DNA of 64,000 nt from Sorangium cellulosum (GCF_002950945.1 NZ_CP012673.1:4463001-4527000), one strand, 5' to 3'; positions 1 to 11,069 are shown, counted from the first letter of the stretch. Notes: a model not told the origin generated them from the letters alone. A program made the numbers and translations.

Positions 1-3000
1 CCGCGGCGATGTTCGAGGGGCTGCTCGCGGAGGAGGAGCGGCCGCAGTCGATCCTGGAGACGCAGCGCCGCATCCTCGACGCGCGCACCGGCGCGTCGCG
101 CGGCGAGGCGGCGTTCAAGTTCGGCGTCCGCTGGGCCACGCGGCACCAGAACGTCGAGATCGGCTCGAAGCTCCTGGAGGAGGCGCTCCGGTACGATCCG
201 TCCAACGAGGCGGCGTTCGCGTACCTGCGCGAGCTCTGGGGGACGAAGGAAGGCAACTGGGAGCGCGTCGCGTCGCTGGCGGAGAGCGCGGCGAACCAGA
301 ACGGCAGCTCCCCGTTCATGATCGCCCAGGCGGGCGGCATCGCCTGGCGGCAGCTCGGCAACCTCATGCGGGCGAGGAGCTGGTTCGAGCGGCTCACGGC
401 GGTCGCGCCGACGCACCCGAGCCTGAGCGCGTTCGAGGCCCAGATCGGCGAGCGCCTCACGGCTGCGGCGGCCGCGCCCGCGGCCTCCGCGTCGGTCGCG
501 CCCCCGGCCGCCGCGCCGGTCGCGCCCGCGATCGCTGCGCCGGTCGCGCCGGCCATCGCTGCGCCGGTCGCGCCGGCCATCGCCGCGCCGGTCGAGCGCG
601 CGGACGTCACGCCCGTCCCCGTGAGCGCGCCGGCTCCCGTGAGCGCGCCCGCGCCCGTCAGCGGGCCTGCGCCCGTCAGCGGGCCTGCGCCCGTCAGCGG
701 CCCCGCGCCTGTCAGCGGCCCCGCGCCTGTCAGCGGCCCCGTGAGCGGCAGGGCGAGCGCGCCCGCCGACGAGCCGCAGGCGAACGGCGCTGGGGCGCCC
801 GCCGTGGCCGCGCTCGCGGTCGAGCCGGCGCCGCGCGCGCCCGCCGAGAGCCGGCCCGCCGACTCCGAGGTCGGCCGGCGGCCGACGGCGCCGCCGCCCC
901 CCGCCGCGGAGGCGACGGAGCGGGTCGAGGAGCTCAAGGCGAAGGCCAGCAAGCAGGAGCAGGCCAAGCGCTACAACGAGTACGTCAAGACGCTCATCGA
1001 GATCGCCGAGGTGGTCTCGGATCCGGCCGAGAAGATCGAGCACTACGCGAAGGCGGCGGAGCTGTATTCGGGCAAGTTCTCGAACGCGGCCGAGGCGGTG
1101 AAGTGCTACGAGGCCATCCTCGCGATCGACGGCGAGCACCCGCAGGCGATCGATTTCCTCCGCCAGAGCTACGAGAAGCGGCGCGACTGGGAGAAGCTCA
1201 TCGGGCTGCTCCGGCGCGAGGCGTCCGCGCTCCCGTCCGGCGCCGAGCGCGCCGCGAAGTACCTCGAGATCGCGAAGCTCGCGTCCGAGCGGGTGAAGAA
1301 GGTCGACGTCGGCATCGAGCTCTGGAACGAGGTGCTCGAGAACGACCCGGAGAACCCCGAGGCGCTGAACGCGCTGGCGGGCCTCTACGAGAAGAACAGG
1401 GACTACCAGGCGTACGCCGTGATCCTGCAGAAGCAGGTCGACACGACGTACGACAGCGCCCAGAAGCTCGCGCTCCTCAGCAAGCTCGCGCAGCTCTACG
1501 GCGAGCGCCTCAAGGACGACGAGGCCGCGGTCCGCGCCTGGCAGGAGGTGATCGCGCTGAACCCCCAGGACCGCAGGGCCCAGGAGGCGCTCAAGAAGGC
1601 GTACCTCCAGCTCCAGCGCTGGGACGACCTCGAGGTGTTCTACGCCGAGAGCGGCAAGTGGGACGAGTTCATCCGCGTCCTCGAGTCGCAGGAGGCGAAG
1701 GAGACCGACGACGCCGCCAAGATCAGCCTGCTGCTCAAGATCGCCGAGCTCTGGATGGTCCAGAAGCAGAAGGCGGATCGCGCGGCGCGCGCCTACGAGA
1801 AGGTGCTGTCGATCGACGGCTCGCACCTCCAGGCCGCCGAGGCGCTGATCCCGATCTACACGCAGGCGAACAACTCGAAGGGGCTCGCCGGCGCCATCGA
1901 GGTGAAGCTCTCGCACGACCAGGACGACGCCTCCCGGCTCGACCTCTACCGCCAGGTCGCCGCGCTCTACGAGACGCGGCTCAAGGAGCCGCAGAAGGCG
2001 TTCGAGCGCTACCTGTCGGCGTTCCAGATCGCCCCGCAGGACGAGCAGTGCATCGATGACGTCGAGCGGGCCGCGCGCACCACCGAGGGGTGGGACGCCC
2101 TCATCACGGCCTACTCGACGGCGATCGCGCGCGCGGAGAGCGAGGGGGACATCACGCTCGGCGTCGACCTCCGGCTCCGGCTCGGGCGCGTGCTGCTCGA
2201 CGAGGTGAAGCGCATCGACGAGGCGCTCTCGCAGTTCCGCGCGGTGTACGAGGCCGACAGCGAGAACCAGGCCGCGATCAGCGCGCTGGAGCGGCTCTAC
2301 CGCGAGACGGGCCGGTACAGCGAGCTGCTCGGCATCTACGAGAAGAAGCGGGACATCGTGAGCGAGCCCGAGGAGCGGAAGCGCATCCTCTACGGGATCG
2401 CCGCGCTCTACGAGGGGGAGCTGCGCGACCCGGCGCAGGCGATCGCGACGTACCGCCAGGTGCTCGACGACGAGCCGACCGACCCGCAGGCGCTCGCCGC
2501 GCTCGACAAGCTCTACCGCGAGCAGGAGGACTGGGAGTCCTACGTCGACGTGCTCCGCAAGCGCATCGACTCCGACGTCGGGGAGCAGGCGCTCATCGAC
2601 CTCAAGTTCCGGCTCGGGAGCACCCTCGAGAAACACCTGAACGACGCGGCCGGAGCGCTCGAGAACTACAAGGAAATCCTGATCCTCGATCCGGGCAACG
2701 ACGCCGCGCGCCTCGCGCTGGAGGCGCTCCTGTCGAACGAGGCGCTGCGGGCCGAGGCGGCGGCCATCCTGCAGGAGATCTACGAGGGGCGCGGCGACTG
2801 GGAGAAGCTGATCCAGGCGCTCGAGATCCTCGCGGCGGCCGAGGGCGACACGGCGACGCGCGTCTCGCTCCTCCGCAAGGTGGCGCGGACGGCGGCCGAC
2901 AACCTGAACGATCTCAACCGCGCGCTCGACGCGCAGTCGCGGGCGCTCAAGGACGACCCGTCGCACGCCGAGACGCGGGCGGAGCTCGAGTCGCTCGCCG

Positions 3001-6000
3001 CGCAGGCGGGCGCCTGGGATCGGCTCGACGTCATCTTCAGCGAGATCGCGGACTCGCTGAGCGACGCGCGGCTGAGCCGCGAGTACTGGATGCGGCTCGC
3101 GAGCACCCACGAGCGGCTCGGGAAGGTCGAGGAGGCGGCGAACGGCTACCTCCGCGTGCTCTCGATCGATCCGGGCGACTCGGAGGCGCTGGAGGCGATG
3201 GACGCGCTCTACCGGCGCACCGAGCGCTGGGGCGATCTCATCGGCGTCTACCGGCGCCGCATCGAGCTCGTGCACGAGCCCGGCGAGCGCGAGGGCCTCT
3301 ACGCCCAGATGGCCGAGGTCTACGAGCAGCGGCTCGGGCAGCCCGAGGAGGCGATCGCCGCCTACCGGGAGGTCCTCTCCATCGACGACACGAGCCTCGT
3401 GGCGCTGACGGCGCTCGACGGGCTCTTCAGCCGCCAGGGCATGTGGGAGGAGCTGGCCGACAACCTCGAGGCGCAGCTCAACCTCGCGGTCGAGGAGGAG
3501 GCGCAGATCCGGCTGATGCTGCGCCTCGCCGCGCTGCGGGAGTCGCGGATGCGGCTCGTCGAGTCGGCGATCGACATCTACCGCCAGGTGCTCGAGCGCG
3601 AGCCGACGAACGTCGAGGCGCTCGCGGCGCTCGAGCGCCTCGGGAAGCTCCCCGAGCACGAGGTCGCGATCGCGGAGATCCTCGAGCCCCTCTACCGCCA
3701 GTCGGGCGACTACCAGAAGCTCATCGGGGTGCACGAGGTGCAGGTGCGCCGCAGCGACGACGTGACCCGCCGCGTCGAGCTGCTCCACCAGATCGCCGTG
3801 CTCTACGAGGACGCGGGCAACGATCTCAGCTCGGCGTTCGACACCTACGCGCGCGCCCTGAGCCAGGATCCGGCCTCCGACTCGACGCAGGAGGGGCTCG
3901 ACCGGCTCGCCCGCGCGACCGGCCGCTTCGCCGACCTCGCGCGCGTCTTCGAGACGCTGGCGGCGCAGCAGACCGACGCCGAGCTCGCGAGCACGCTCTA
4001 CACGATGAGCGCGCGCATCTACGAGGGCGACCTCGGCGACATGGACAGCGCCGTCGGGCACTACCGGCGCGTGCTCGAGATCGATCCGCGCAACCTGCAC
4101 GCGGCCGAGTCGCTCGAGCGGCTGTTCCGGACCTCGGAGCGCTACCACGAGCTGTCGCAGATCCTCCAGCAGAAGGCGGACATCCTCGAGGAGCCGAACG
4201 AGAAGAAGCTCGCCCTGTTCCAGGCCGCGAGCATCGAGGAGGAGGTGCTCGAGCGGCACGACCAGGCGATCGCCGTCTACGGCAAGGTGCTCGAGCTCGA
4301 CGCCGAGGATCTCAGGGCGATCGACGCGCTGACCAAGCTCTACCTCAGCCTCTCGCGCTGGCAGGAGCTGCTCTCGGTCTACGCGAAGAAGGCCGACCTC
4401 GTCCTCGATTACAACGAGAAGAAGCGCATCTACTACCAGATCGGCGCGGTGTACGAGCGCGAGCTCGGCGACGTGGCGAGCGCGATTGACACCTACCAGC
4501 GGGTGCTCGAGATCGATCCGGACGACCTCCAGGCGCTCGGTCGGCTCGACGTCCTCTACCAGACCTCGCAGAACTGGCTCGAGCTGCTCAGCGTCCTCCA
4601 GCACGAGGCCGAGCTCGCCTCGGATCCGGCCGAGGGCATCAGCTACCAGTACCGGATCGCGGAGCTCTACGAGAAGCACCTCGACGACGTGACGCGGGCC
4701 ATCGAGCTCTACCGCGATCTGCTCCAGCAGATGCCCGATCACGAGCCGACGCTCCGCGCGCTCGAGCAGATCAAGGACGGCACCCGGGATCCGCTCGGCG
4801 CGGCGCGGGTGCTCGAGCCGATCTACGACGCGTCCGGGGAGTGGCAGAAGCTGATCAGCGTGCTCGAGGTCCAGGTCCGGGTCGCGGAGGACCCGTACCA
4901 GAAGGTCGACCTGCTCCACCGCATCGCGCGGCTCTCGGAGGAGATGCTGAGCGATCACGTCTCCGCCTTCGAGACGTACGCGCGGGCGGTGACGAGCGAC
5001 ATCGGCAACGAGGAGTCGCTCTCGAACCTGGAGCGGCTCGCGATGGTGGTGAACCGCTGGCCGCAGGTCGCCGCGCTCTACGACGCGGAGCTGAACCGGC
5101 TCGGCGAGGACCCGGGCAGGCTCGTCGAGCTCGGGCTCCGGCTCGCGCAGATCTTCGAGACGCAGCTCGAGGATATCGACAGCGCCGTCGCGCGCTACCG
5201 GCGCGTGCTCGAGGCCGATCCGGAGAACCAGACCGCGATCGCGTCGCTCGACCGCCTGTTCACCGCGACCGAGCGGTGGGGCGATCTCGTCGAGATCCTC
5301 GCGCGGGAGGCGGAGCTCGGGCAGTCGCCGGACGAGATCCTCGAGTTCAAGTACCGGCTCGGCGTGGTGCACCAGACGCGCCTCAACGACCTGCCCGCGG
5401 CCATCGCGGCGTACCGCGAGGTGCTCACCGCGGCGCCCGAGCACTCGCCCACGCTGGAGGCCCTCGAGGGCCTCTTCGCGGCCGGGATCAAGCAGATCGA
5501 GATCGGCGCGATCCTGGAGCCTTTGTACCAGGCGGCCGCGGAGTGGGAGAAGCTCGGCGGGGTGCTCGAGGCCGAGCTCACCCACCTCACCCAGGAGCCG
5601 GATCGGCTGGCGATGTACTACCGGCTGGCCGAGCTCCAGGAGGAGCGGCTCATCTCGCCCGACGGCGCGCTCAGCGTCTACATCCGGTCGCTCAAGGAGT
5701 ACCCGCGCGACGAGAAGACGCTCGAGGAGGTGGAGCGGCTCTCGGGCTCCGTCGACGGCGGCTGGGAGCTGCTCGCCAACGCGTACGCCGACGTGCTGGG
5801 CATCCACGGCGACAAGGAGGTCCAGACCAGCATCGGCAAGCGGCTGGCGCGGGTCTTCGAGACCGACCTCGGCGACATCGCCAAGGCCGAGGAGACCTAC
5901 CGCTACGTGCTCGGCATCGAGCCGCTCGAGGCGGAGGCGCTCTCGAACCTCGACCGGATCTACACGCTCCTGGAGCAGTACCCCGAGCTCGCGAGCGTGC

Positions 6001-9000
6001 TCGAGCAGCGGGTGCGCGCGACCGAGGACCGCCCGGAGCTCGTCGACCTGTACCTCCGGCTCGGCCAGACGTACGAGGAGCGGCTCGGGCAGCTCGACGA
6101 CGCCATCCGCGCGTTCCGGCGGATCTTCGACGAGCTCGAGACGACGAACGAGCAGGCGATCAGCGCCCTCGAGCGCATCTACACGACGAAGGGGGCCTGG
6201 ACGCAGCTCAAGGTGGTGCTCGAGCGCGAGCTCGAGAACGCGATGGGCGACAGCCAGGAGGCGGACATCCGCGCCAAGATGGCGCACCTGCTCGCCGATC
6301 GGCTGAACGACGTCCAGGGCGCGGTCGAGACGTGGAAGCGCGTGCTCGACCTCCGCGGCGAGGATCCGGAGGCGCTCGGCGCGCTCTCCAACCTCTACGA
6401 GCGGGTGGGGCAGTGGGCCGAGCTCTGCGACGTCCTCGAGCGGCACTACGACATCGCGATCGACGACGAGTCGCGCGTCGCCGTGCTGCTCCGCCGCGCC
6501 AAGCTGTTCCACGAGCAGCTCGGCCGCGACGACTCGGCGCTCGACGACTACCAGCGCGTCCTCGACATCGACTACGCGAACCTCGAGGCGCTCTACGCGA
6601 TCGCGGCGATCTGGCGGCTCCGCAACGAGCCCCAGCAGATCGTGAGCTCGCTGCACCAGACGGTGGATCGGGCGCGGGACGTGCTTCCGGTCGAGAACCT
6701 GATCGCGCTCTACCGCGAGCTCGGGACGACCTACCAGCACGTCCTCGGGCAGTCGTACGACGCCATCGAGGCGTGGAGGAAGCTGCTCGAGGTCGACCCG
6801 AAGGACTTCGAGGCGATGGCCGCGCTCGAGAACCTGCTCCGGGCCGAGGAGCGGTGGGTCGAGGTCATCGACGTGAAGATGGGCCGGGCGGCGGCGTACG
6901 AGTCGCCGGCGGACAAGGTGCGCGAGTACCTCGAGGTGGCGCAGATCTGGGAGCACCAGGTCGGCGAGAGGGACCGGGGCACGCTCGCGTACGAGAAGGT
7001 CCTGGAGCTCGACCCGACGCACGACCAGGCCTTCGCGGCGCTCGAGGAGCTCCACGACGCGGCCCGCCGGAGCGAGCCGCTCATCGAGCTCTACCTCGCG
7101 CGCCTCGAGTCCCGCGAGGAGGTCGAGGAGAAGACCGACATCCTCCGCAAGGTCGCCCGGGTCTTCGAGGAGCAGCTCGAGGACAAGCCCCAGGCGTTCG
7201 ACGCGCTCCTGACCGCGTTCGAGATGGACTTCTCGGACATGGACACGGTCCGCTACCTCGAGCGCATGGCGCAGGCGACGAACCGCTGGCCCGAGCTCGT
7301 GCAGACGGTGAACGGGTGGCTGCAGCAGCAGACGGCGCCGCTCCAGAAGATCACCCTCTGCCTGCGCCTCGCCAAGTGGTACGCGGAGGACCTCGGCCGC
7401 CCCGACTACGCCCAGCCGTACTACGAGCAGATCCTCGCGCACGACCCGAACAACGTCGCCGTGCTGCGCCAGATGGCGAACTTCTTCAAGAAGACCGGCC
7501 AGTGGCAGCTGCAGGGTCAGCGGCTGACGAGCGCCCTCAACGTCGCGGTGACCGACGTCGACCGGAAGGAGATCCTGACGGAGCTCGGCGAGGTCCTCGA
7601 GAAGCACATGGGCGAGGTCGAGCAGGGGCTCAGCTTCTACAGGCGCGCCCTCGACGTCGATCAGCTGCACCTCCCGGCCCTCGAGGCGCTGGAGCGCATC
7701 TACACCGACCGCGATCAGCCGAACGATCTCGTCGACGTGCTGCTCCGCAAGGCGCGCAGCGTCAGCGATCCCGAGGTCGTCGCGTCGGTGAAGCTGCGCA
7801 CCGCGGGCCTCTACGAGACCAAGCTCGGCCTGATCGAGAAGGCGGGCGCGGTCTACCGCGAGGTGCTGGAGATCGACGCGTCGAACCTCCTCGCCATGCG
7901 GGGGCTCGAGCGCGTCTACACGACCACGCACCAGTGGCCGGACCTCGTGCGCGTCCTCGAGATGCAGCTCGACGTCGTGACCACGGAGCGCGAGCGCATC
8001 GACGTGCTGATGAAGATCGCGACCCTCCAGGAGGAGCAGTTCCTGAAGCCCGACCTCTCGGCCGCGCGGCTCGAGCAGGTCGTCGAGATCGACCCGACGC
8101 ACGAGGCCGCGCTCGAGGCCCTGGAGCGCTGCTACCGCCGGCTCCGCCAGTGGCACGACCTCATCAACACGTACGATCGCCACATCAACGCGTCGAACGA
8201 TCGAAACAAGAAGATCGAGCTCTGGTCGCACACGGCGAAGGTCTACGCCGAGGAGATCGAGGACCTCGACCGCGCGATCGACGCGTACCTGAACATCGTC
8301 GACATCCAGGACACGCACATCCCGGCCCTGGAGGCGCTGGCGAAGCTCTACGAGAAGCAGGACGACCCGGCGAAGGCCATCGAGTACATGACGCGCGTCG
8401 CCGACCTCACGGCCGACGGCAAGCAGCGCGTCGAGATGTACTACCGGATCGGCAGGCAGCTCGACGAGAAGCTCGGCGACCGGGCGCTGGCGCAGGACCG
8501 CTTCGAGATGGCGCTCGATCTCGATCCGGCCCACGTGCCGACGCTCGCGGCGCTGCGGGTCATCGCGATCGACGCGGCCGACTGGGACCGGGCGGCGCGG
8601 TACCTCGATCAGGAGCAGATGAACACCGACGCGCCCCGCGCCAAGGCGCGGCTGCTCGTCGAGCTCGGCAAGCTCCGCGACGACATGCTCGGCGAGCACG
8701 GGCTCGCGGTGCAGGCGTACGAGATGGCGCTGCAGAGCGATCCCGACAACGAGGACGCCGCGATGCCGCTCCTCGGCGAGTACGTCTCCACGGAGCGGTG
8801 GGCCCAGGCCGAGCCGCTCGCGGAGATGCTCGTCAGGAAGAGCAGCAAGCGCGATCGGTCGGAGCAGCACCGGCTGCAGCGGACCTTCGGCAAGGTCCTC
8901 GAGCGGCTCGGCAAGGACGAGGCGTCGCTCAAGGCGTACACGGCCGCGCACAACCTGGATCTGACCGACCACGAGACGATCCGGGGCCTCGCGGACGTGA

Positions 9001-10934
9001 GCTTCAAGCTCAGCGACTGGGCGAGCGCGCTCACGAACTACCAGAAGGTGCTCACCAGCCTCGACGAGGGCGAGACCGAGGAGCGGGCCACGGTCTACTA
9101 CAAGCTCGGCTGCATCAAGCAGGCGCAGGGGCAGTCGAAGCAGGCGGTCAACAATTTCGAGAAGGCGCTCGGCGCGGACCCCTCGCACCGGCCGACCCTC
9201 GAGGCGCTCGTCTCGGTCTACGACGGCCTCAAGGACTACAAGCAGGTCTGCCACTACAAGCGGCAGATCCTCGACAACATCATGGACGGCGCCGAGCGGT
9301 TCAAGATGTTGAACGAGATCGGCGACATCTGGGTCGAGAAGGAGAACAACATCCCGAAGGGCATCGAGGCCCTCGAGGAGGCGCTCGACCTGGAGCCGCA
9401 GAACCACGTGCTGCTCCACAAGCTGCTCCCGCTCTACCAGAAGACGGGCCAGTGGGAGCGGATGGTGGACTGCATCCAGCGCATCGCGGATCTCGAGCCG
9501 CAGCCGGATCGCAAGAGCCGCTACTTCTACACGATGGCGCAGATCTACCGCGACAAGCTGGAGGACCAGGCGCGCGCGGTGGAGCTGTTCAACGAGGCGC
9601 TGGACCTCAACCCGCACTTCCTCGAGGCGTTCGAGCGCATCAACAAGATCCTCACCGCGCTCAAGGAGTGGAAGCAGCTCGAGCGGGCGTACCGCAAGAT
9701 GCTGCACCGGGTCGCCGGCAAGGGGAACACGGACCTCGAGTACAGCCTCTGGCACGCGCTCGGGCTCATCTACCGCGATCGGCTCGGCGATCAGACCGCC
9801 TCCATCGAGACGTTCCGCATGGCCTCGCGGCTCAAGCCCGAGGACGAGACGGAGCACCTCATCCTGGCGGAGCTCTACGAGCAGTCGCAGCAGTTCGAGC
9901 CGGCGATCGGCGAGTTCCAGGCCCTGGTCAAGCTCGATCCGATGAAGCTCGATCCGTACAAGCGGCTCTACCGCCTGTACGTCGACAGCAAGCAGTACGA
10001 CCAGGCCTGGTGCGTGGCGGCGGCGCTCTCGTTCCTCCGCAAGGCCGATCCCGACGAGCAGCAGTACTTCGAGGACTACCGGCCTCAGGGGCTCATCCCG
10101 GCGAAGAGCCGGCTCGACAACGAGCAGTGGATCAGGAACCTGTTCCACGAGGAGGAGAACCTCTACGTCGGCAAGATCTTCGAGATGATCGCCGGGGCGG
10201 CCCTCCGGGCGAAGATCGAGACCCTGAAGCAGCGGCGGGAGCTGCCCGTCCTCGACCCGCGGTTCCTGCAGGATCCCGCGACGTCGACGGTGACGTTCGC
10301 CCGGACGTTCGGCTGGGCGGCCAACGTCCTCGGGCTGCCGGCGCCGCGGCTCTACGTGCGGAGCGACGTGCCGGGCGCGCTCGTGGCCGTGGCCAACGAG
10401 CAGCCGGCGTCCGTCGCGGGCCAGACCGTCCTGACCGGGTTCTCGCCGCAGGAGCTCACCTTCATCGTGGGCAAGCACCTCGCGATGTACCGCGGCGAGC
10501 ACTACATCAAGACGCTGTTCCCGACGGTCACCGAGCTGACGGTGCTCCTCTTCGCGGGCATCAAGCTCGTCGCGCCCGACACGCCGGTGCCGCAGGACAT
10601 CGAGAAGCAGATCATGGCCACGGCGCAGACGCTCCGCGGGTTCATGCAGCCCATGCAGCTCGAGGGGCTCCGGATGGTGGTCAAGAAGTTCCTCGCGGAA
10701 GGCGCGAAGGCCAACATCAAGCGGTGGGTCCAGTGCGTCGACATCACCGCGACGCGCACCGGCCTGCTCCTCTCGGGCGACCTGGAGATCGCCAAGAAGA
10801 TCATCGCCGCCGAGCCGCAGCAGCCCGGTGATCTGCCGCCGCAGGACAAGCTCAAGGAGCTGCTCATCTTCTCCACCAGCGACCAGTATTTTGCGCTGCG
10901 TCAGGCGCTCGGGATCGCGATCGGGGAAGGCTGA
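1..10934 (+). CDS. Giant TPR-repeat protein, 5' end outside the window
   Basis: The reading frame is open to the left edge. The first in-window ATG is at 9, but the frame continues upstream of it, so the true start may lie outside. From there 3,641 residues are seen. A short helical N-terminal part is followed by an Ala/Pro linker (about residues 155-300), then some 3,000 residues of TPR-like units of about 37-38 residues, with recurring patterns such as LYE, AI.AYR.VL..DP and A..ALE.L. The last 270 residues differ: around residues 3479-3500 there is an ELTFIVGKHLAMYRGEHY segment that resembles the zinc-helix region of M48-type peptidases but lacks HExxH. No signal peptide can be judged. TPR arrays of this type act as protein-protein scaffolds. 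The partner is unknown, and I see no enzymatic activity. Confidence 0.9.
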   Translation, partial: AAMFEGLLAEEERPQSILETQRRILDARTGASRGEAAFKFGVRWATRHQNVEIGSKLLEEALRYDPSNEAAFAYLRELWGTKEGNWERVASLAESAANQNGSSPFMIAQAGGIAWRQLGNLMRARSWFERLTAVAPTHPSLSAFEAQIGERLTAAAAAPAASASVAPPAAAPVAPAIAAPVAPAIAAPVAPAIAAPVERADVTPVPVSAPAPVSAPAPVSGPAPVSGPAPVSGPAPVSGPAPVSGPVSGRASAPADEPQANGAGAPAVAALAVEPAPRAPAESRPADSEVGRRPTAPPPPAAEATERVEELKAKASKQEQAKRYNEYVKTLIEIAEVVSDPAEKIEHYAKAAELYSGKFSNAAEAVKCYEAILAIDGEHPQAIDFLRQSYEKRRDWEKLIGLLRREASALPSGAERAAKYLEIAKLASERVKKVDVGIELWNEVLENDPENPEALNALAGLYEKNRDYQAYAVILQKQVDTTYDSAQKLALLSKLAQLYGERLKDDEAAVRAWQEVIALNPQDRRAQEALKKAYLQLQRWDDLEVFYAESGKWDEFIRVLESQEAKETDDAAKISLLLKIAELWMVQKQKADRAARAYEKVLSIDGSHLQAAEALIPIYTQANNSKGLAGAIEVKLSHDQDDASRLDLYRQVAALYETRLKEPQKAFERYLSAFQIAPQDEQCIDDVERAARTTEGWDALITAYSTAIARAESEGDITLGVDLRLRLGRVLLDEVKRIDEALSQFRAVYEADSENQAAISALERLYRETGRYSELLGIYEKKRDIVSEPEERKRILYGIAALYEGELRDPAQAIATYRQVLDDEPTDPQALAALDKLYREQEDWESYVDVLRKRIDSDVGEQALIDLKFRLGSTLEKHLNDAAGALENYKEILILDPGNDAARLALEALLSNEALRAEAAAILQEIYEGRGDWEKLIQALEILAAAEGDTATRVSLLRKVARTAADNLNDLNRALDAQSRALKDDPSHAETRAELESLAAQAGAWDRLDVIFSEIADSLSDARLSREYWMRLASTHERLGKVEEAANGYLRVLSIDPGDSEALEAMDALYRRTERWGDLIGVYRRRIELVHEPGEREGLYAQMAEVYEQRLGQPEEAIAAYREVLSIDDTSLVALTALDGLFSRQGMWEELADNLEAQLNLAVEEEAQIRLMLRLAALRESRMRLVESAIDIYRQVLEREPTNVEALAALERLGKLPEHEVAIAEILEPLYRQSGDYQKLIGVHEVQVRRSDDVTRRVELLHQIAVLYEDAGNDLSSAFDTYARALSQDPASDSTQEGLDRLARATGRFADLARVFETLAAQQTDAELASTLYTMSARIYEGDLGDMDSAVGHYRRVLEIDPRNLHAAESLERLFRTSERYHELSQILQQKADILEEPNEKKLALFQAASIEEEVLERHDQAIAVYGKVLELDAEDLRAIDALTKLYLSLSRWQELLSVYAKKADLVLDYNEKKRIYYQIGAVYERELGDVASAIDTYQRVLEIDPDDLQALGRLDVLYQTSQNWLELLSVLQHEAELASDPAEGISYQYRIAELYEKHLDDVTRAIELYRDLLQQMPDHEPTLRALEQIKDGTRDPLGAARVLEPIYDASGEWQKLISVLEVQVRVAEDPYQKVDLLHRIARLSEEMLSDHVSAFETYARAVTSDIGNEESLSNLERLAMVVNRWPQVAALYDAELNRLGEDPGRLVELGLRLAQIFETQLEDIDSAVARYRRVLEADPENQTAIASLDRLFTATERWGDLVEILAREAELGQSPDEILEFKYRLGVVHQTRLNDLPAAIAAYREVLTAAPEHSPTLEALEGLFAAGIKQIEIGAILEPLYQAAAEWEKLGGVLEAELTHLTQEPDRLAMYYRLAELQEERLISPDGALSVYIRSLKEYPRDEKTLEEVERLSGSVDGGWELLANAYADVLGIHGDKEVQTSIGKRLARVFETDLGDIAKAEETYRYVLGIEPLEAEALSNLDRIYTLLEQYPELASVLEQRVRATEDRPELVDLYLRLGQTYEERLGQLDDAIRAFRRIFDELETTNEQAISALERIYTTKGAWTQLKVVLERELENAMGDSQEADIRAKMAHLLADRLNDVQGAVETWKRVLDLRGEDPEALGALSNLYERVGQWAELCDVLERHYDIAIDDESRVAVLLRRAKLFHEQLGRDDSALDDYQRVLDIDYANLEALYAIAAIWRLRNEPQQIVSSLHQTVDRARDVLPVENLIALYRELGTTYQHVLGQSYDAIEAWRKLLEVDPKDFEAMAALENLLRAEERWVEVIDVKMGRAAAYESPADKVREYLEVAQIWEHQVGERDRGTLAYEKVLELDPTHDQAFAALEELHDAARRSEPLIELYLARLESREEVEEKTDILRKVARVFEEQLEDKPQAFDALLTAFEMDFSDMDTVRYLERMAQATNRWPELVQTVNGWLQQQTAPLQKITLCLRLAKWYAEDLGRPDYAQPYYEQILAHDPNNVAVLRQMANFFKKTGQWQLQGQRLTSALNVAVTDVDRKEILTELGEVLEKHMGEVEQGLSFYRRALDVDQLHLPALEALERIYTDRDQPNDLVDVLLRKARSVSDPEVVASVKLRTAGLYETKLGLIEKAGAVYREVLEIDASNLLAMRGLERVYTTTHQWPDLVRVLEMQLDVVTTERERIDVLMKIATLQEEQFLKPDLSAARLEQVVEIDPTHEAALEALERCYRRLRQWHDLINTYDRHINASNDRNKKIELWSHTAKVYAEEIEDLDRAIDAYLNIVDIQDTHIPALEALAKLYEKQDDPAKAIEYMTRVADLTADGKQRVEMYYRIGRQLDEKLGDRALAQDRFEMALDLDPAHVPTLAALRVIAIDAADWDRAARYLDQEQMNTDAPRAKARLLVELGKLRDDMLGEHGLAVQAYEMALQSDPDNEDAAMPLLGEYVSTERWAQAEPLAEMLVRKSSKRDRSEQHRLQRTFGKVLERLGKDEASLKAYTAAHNLDLTDHETIRGLADVSFKLSDWASALTNYQKVLTSLDEGETEERATVYYKLGCIKQAQGQSKQAVNNFEKALGADPSHRPTLEALVSVYDGLKDYKQVCHYKRQILDNIMDGAERFKMLNEIGDIWVEKENNIPKGIEALEEALDLEPQNHVLLHKLLPLYQKTGQWERMVDCIQRIADLEPQPDRKSRYFYTMAQIYRDKLEDQARAVELFNEALDLNPHFLEAFERINKILTALKEWKQLERAYRKMLHRVAGKGNTDLEYSLWHALGLIYRDRLGDQTASIETFRMASRLKPEDETEHLILAELYEQSQQFEPAIGEFQALVKLDPMKLDPYKRLYRLYVDSKQYDQAWCVAAALSFLRKADPDEQQYFEDYRPQGLIPAKSRLDNEQWIRNLFHEEENLYVGKIFEMIAGAALRAKIETLKQRRELPVLDPRFLQDPATSTVTFARTFGWAANVLGLPAPRLYVRSDVPGALVAVANEQPASVAGQTVLTGFSPQELTFIVGKHLAMYRGEHYIKTLFPTVTELTVLLFAGIKLVAPDTPVPQDIEKQIMATAQTLRGFMQPMQLEGLRMVVKKFLAEGAKANIKRWVQCVDITATRTGLLLSGDLEIAKKIIAAEPQQPGDLPPQDKLKELLIFSTSDQYFALRQALGIAIGEG
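520..747 (+). repeat. In-frame Ala/Pro repeat tract in the TPR gene
   Basis: Two adjoining sets of in-frame repeats encode VAPAIAAP units and then PVSAPAP/PVSGPAP units. The second set repeats an 18-bp unit (GCGCCCGTCAGCGGGCCT and close variants) about seven times. It forms a flexible linker between the N-terminal helices and the main TPR array. Confidence 0.7.
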
Positions 10935-10983
10935 ACGCGCGGGAGGGCCACGCCCTCAACTCTCGGAGATCACTTCGTTAAAC

Positions 10984-11032
10984 GGGGCCTCCGGGGACCG
11001 GGCGCGCAGCGCGCTCGGCCCCCGGAGCTCCC
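10984..11032 (+). terminator. GC-rich hairpin after the TPR gene
   Basis: An inverted repeat starts about 50 bp after the TPR stop codon. The arm CTCCGGGGACCGGGCGC (from 10989) pairs with the segment ending at 11027 with two mismatches over 17 bp, and flanking GGGG/CCCC extends it. There is no T-run, so it is only a candidate intrinsic terminator, of a kind common in high-GC genomes. Confidence 0.4.
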
Positions 11033-11069
11033 CCCAATGTCGCCGGGATGTACATCTCCATGAGTCTTC

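Noticed and set aside
4841..10831. A 1,996-codon open frame in a second plus-strand frame over the TPR gene
   Set aside because: Its translation is dominated by Arg, Ala, Gly and Pro, as expected when GC-rich codons are read out of frame; the TPR frame over the same DNA has clear repeats and motifs.
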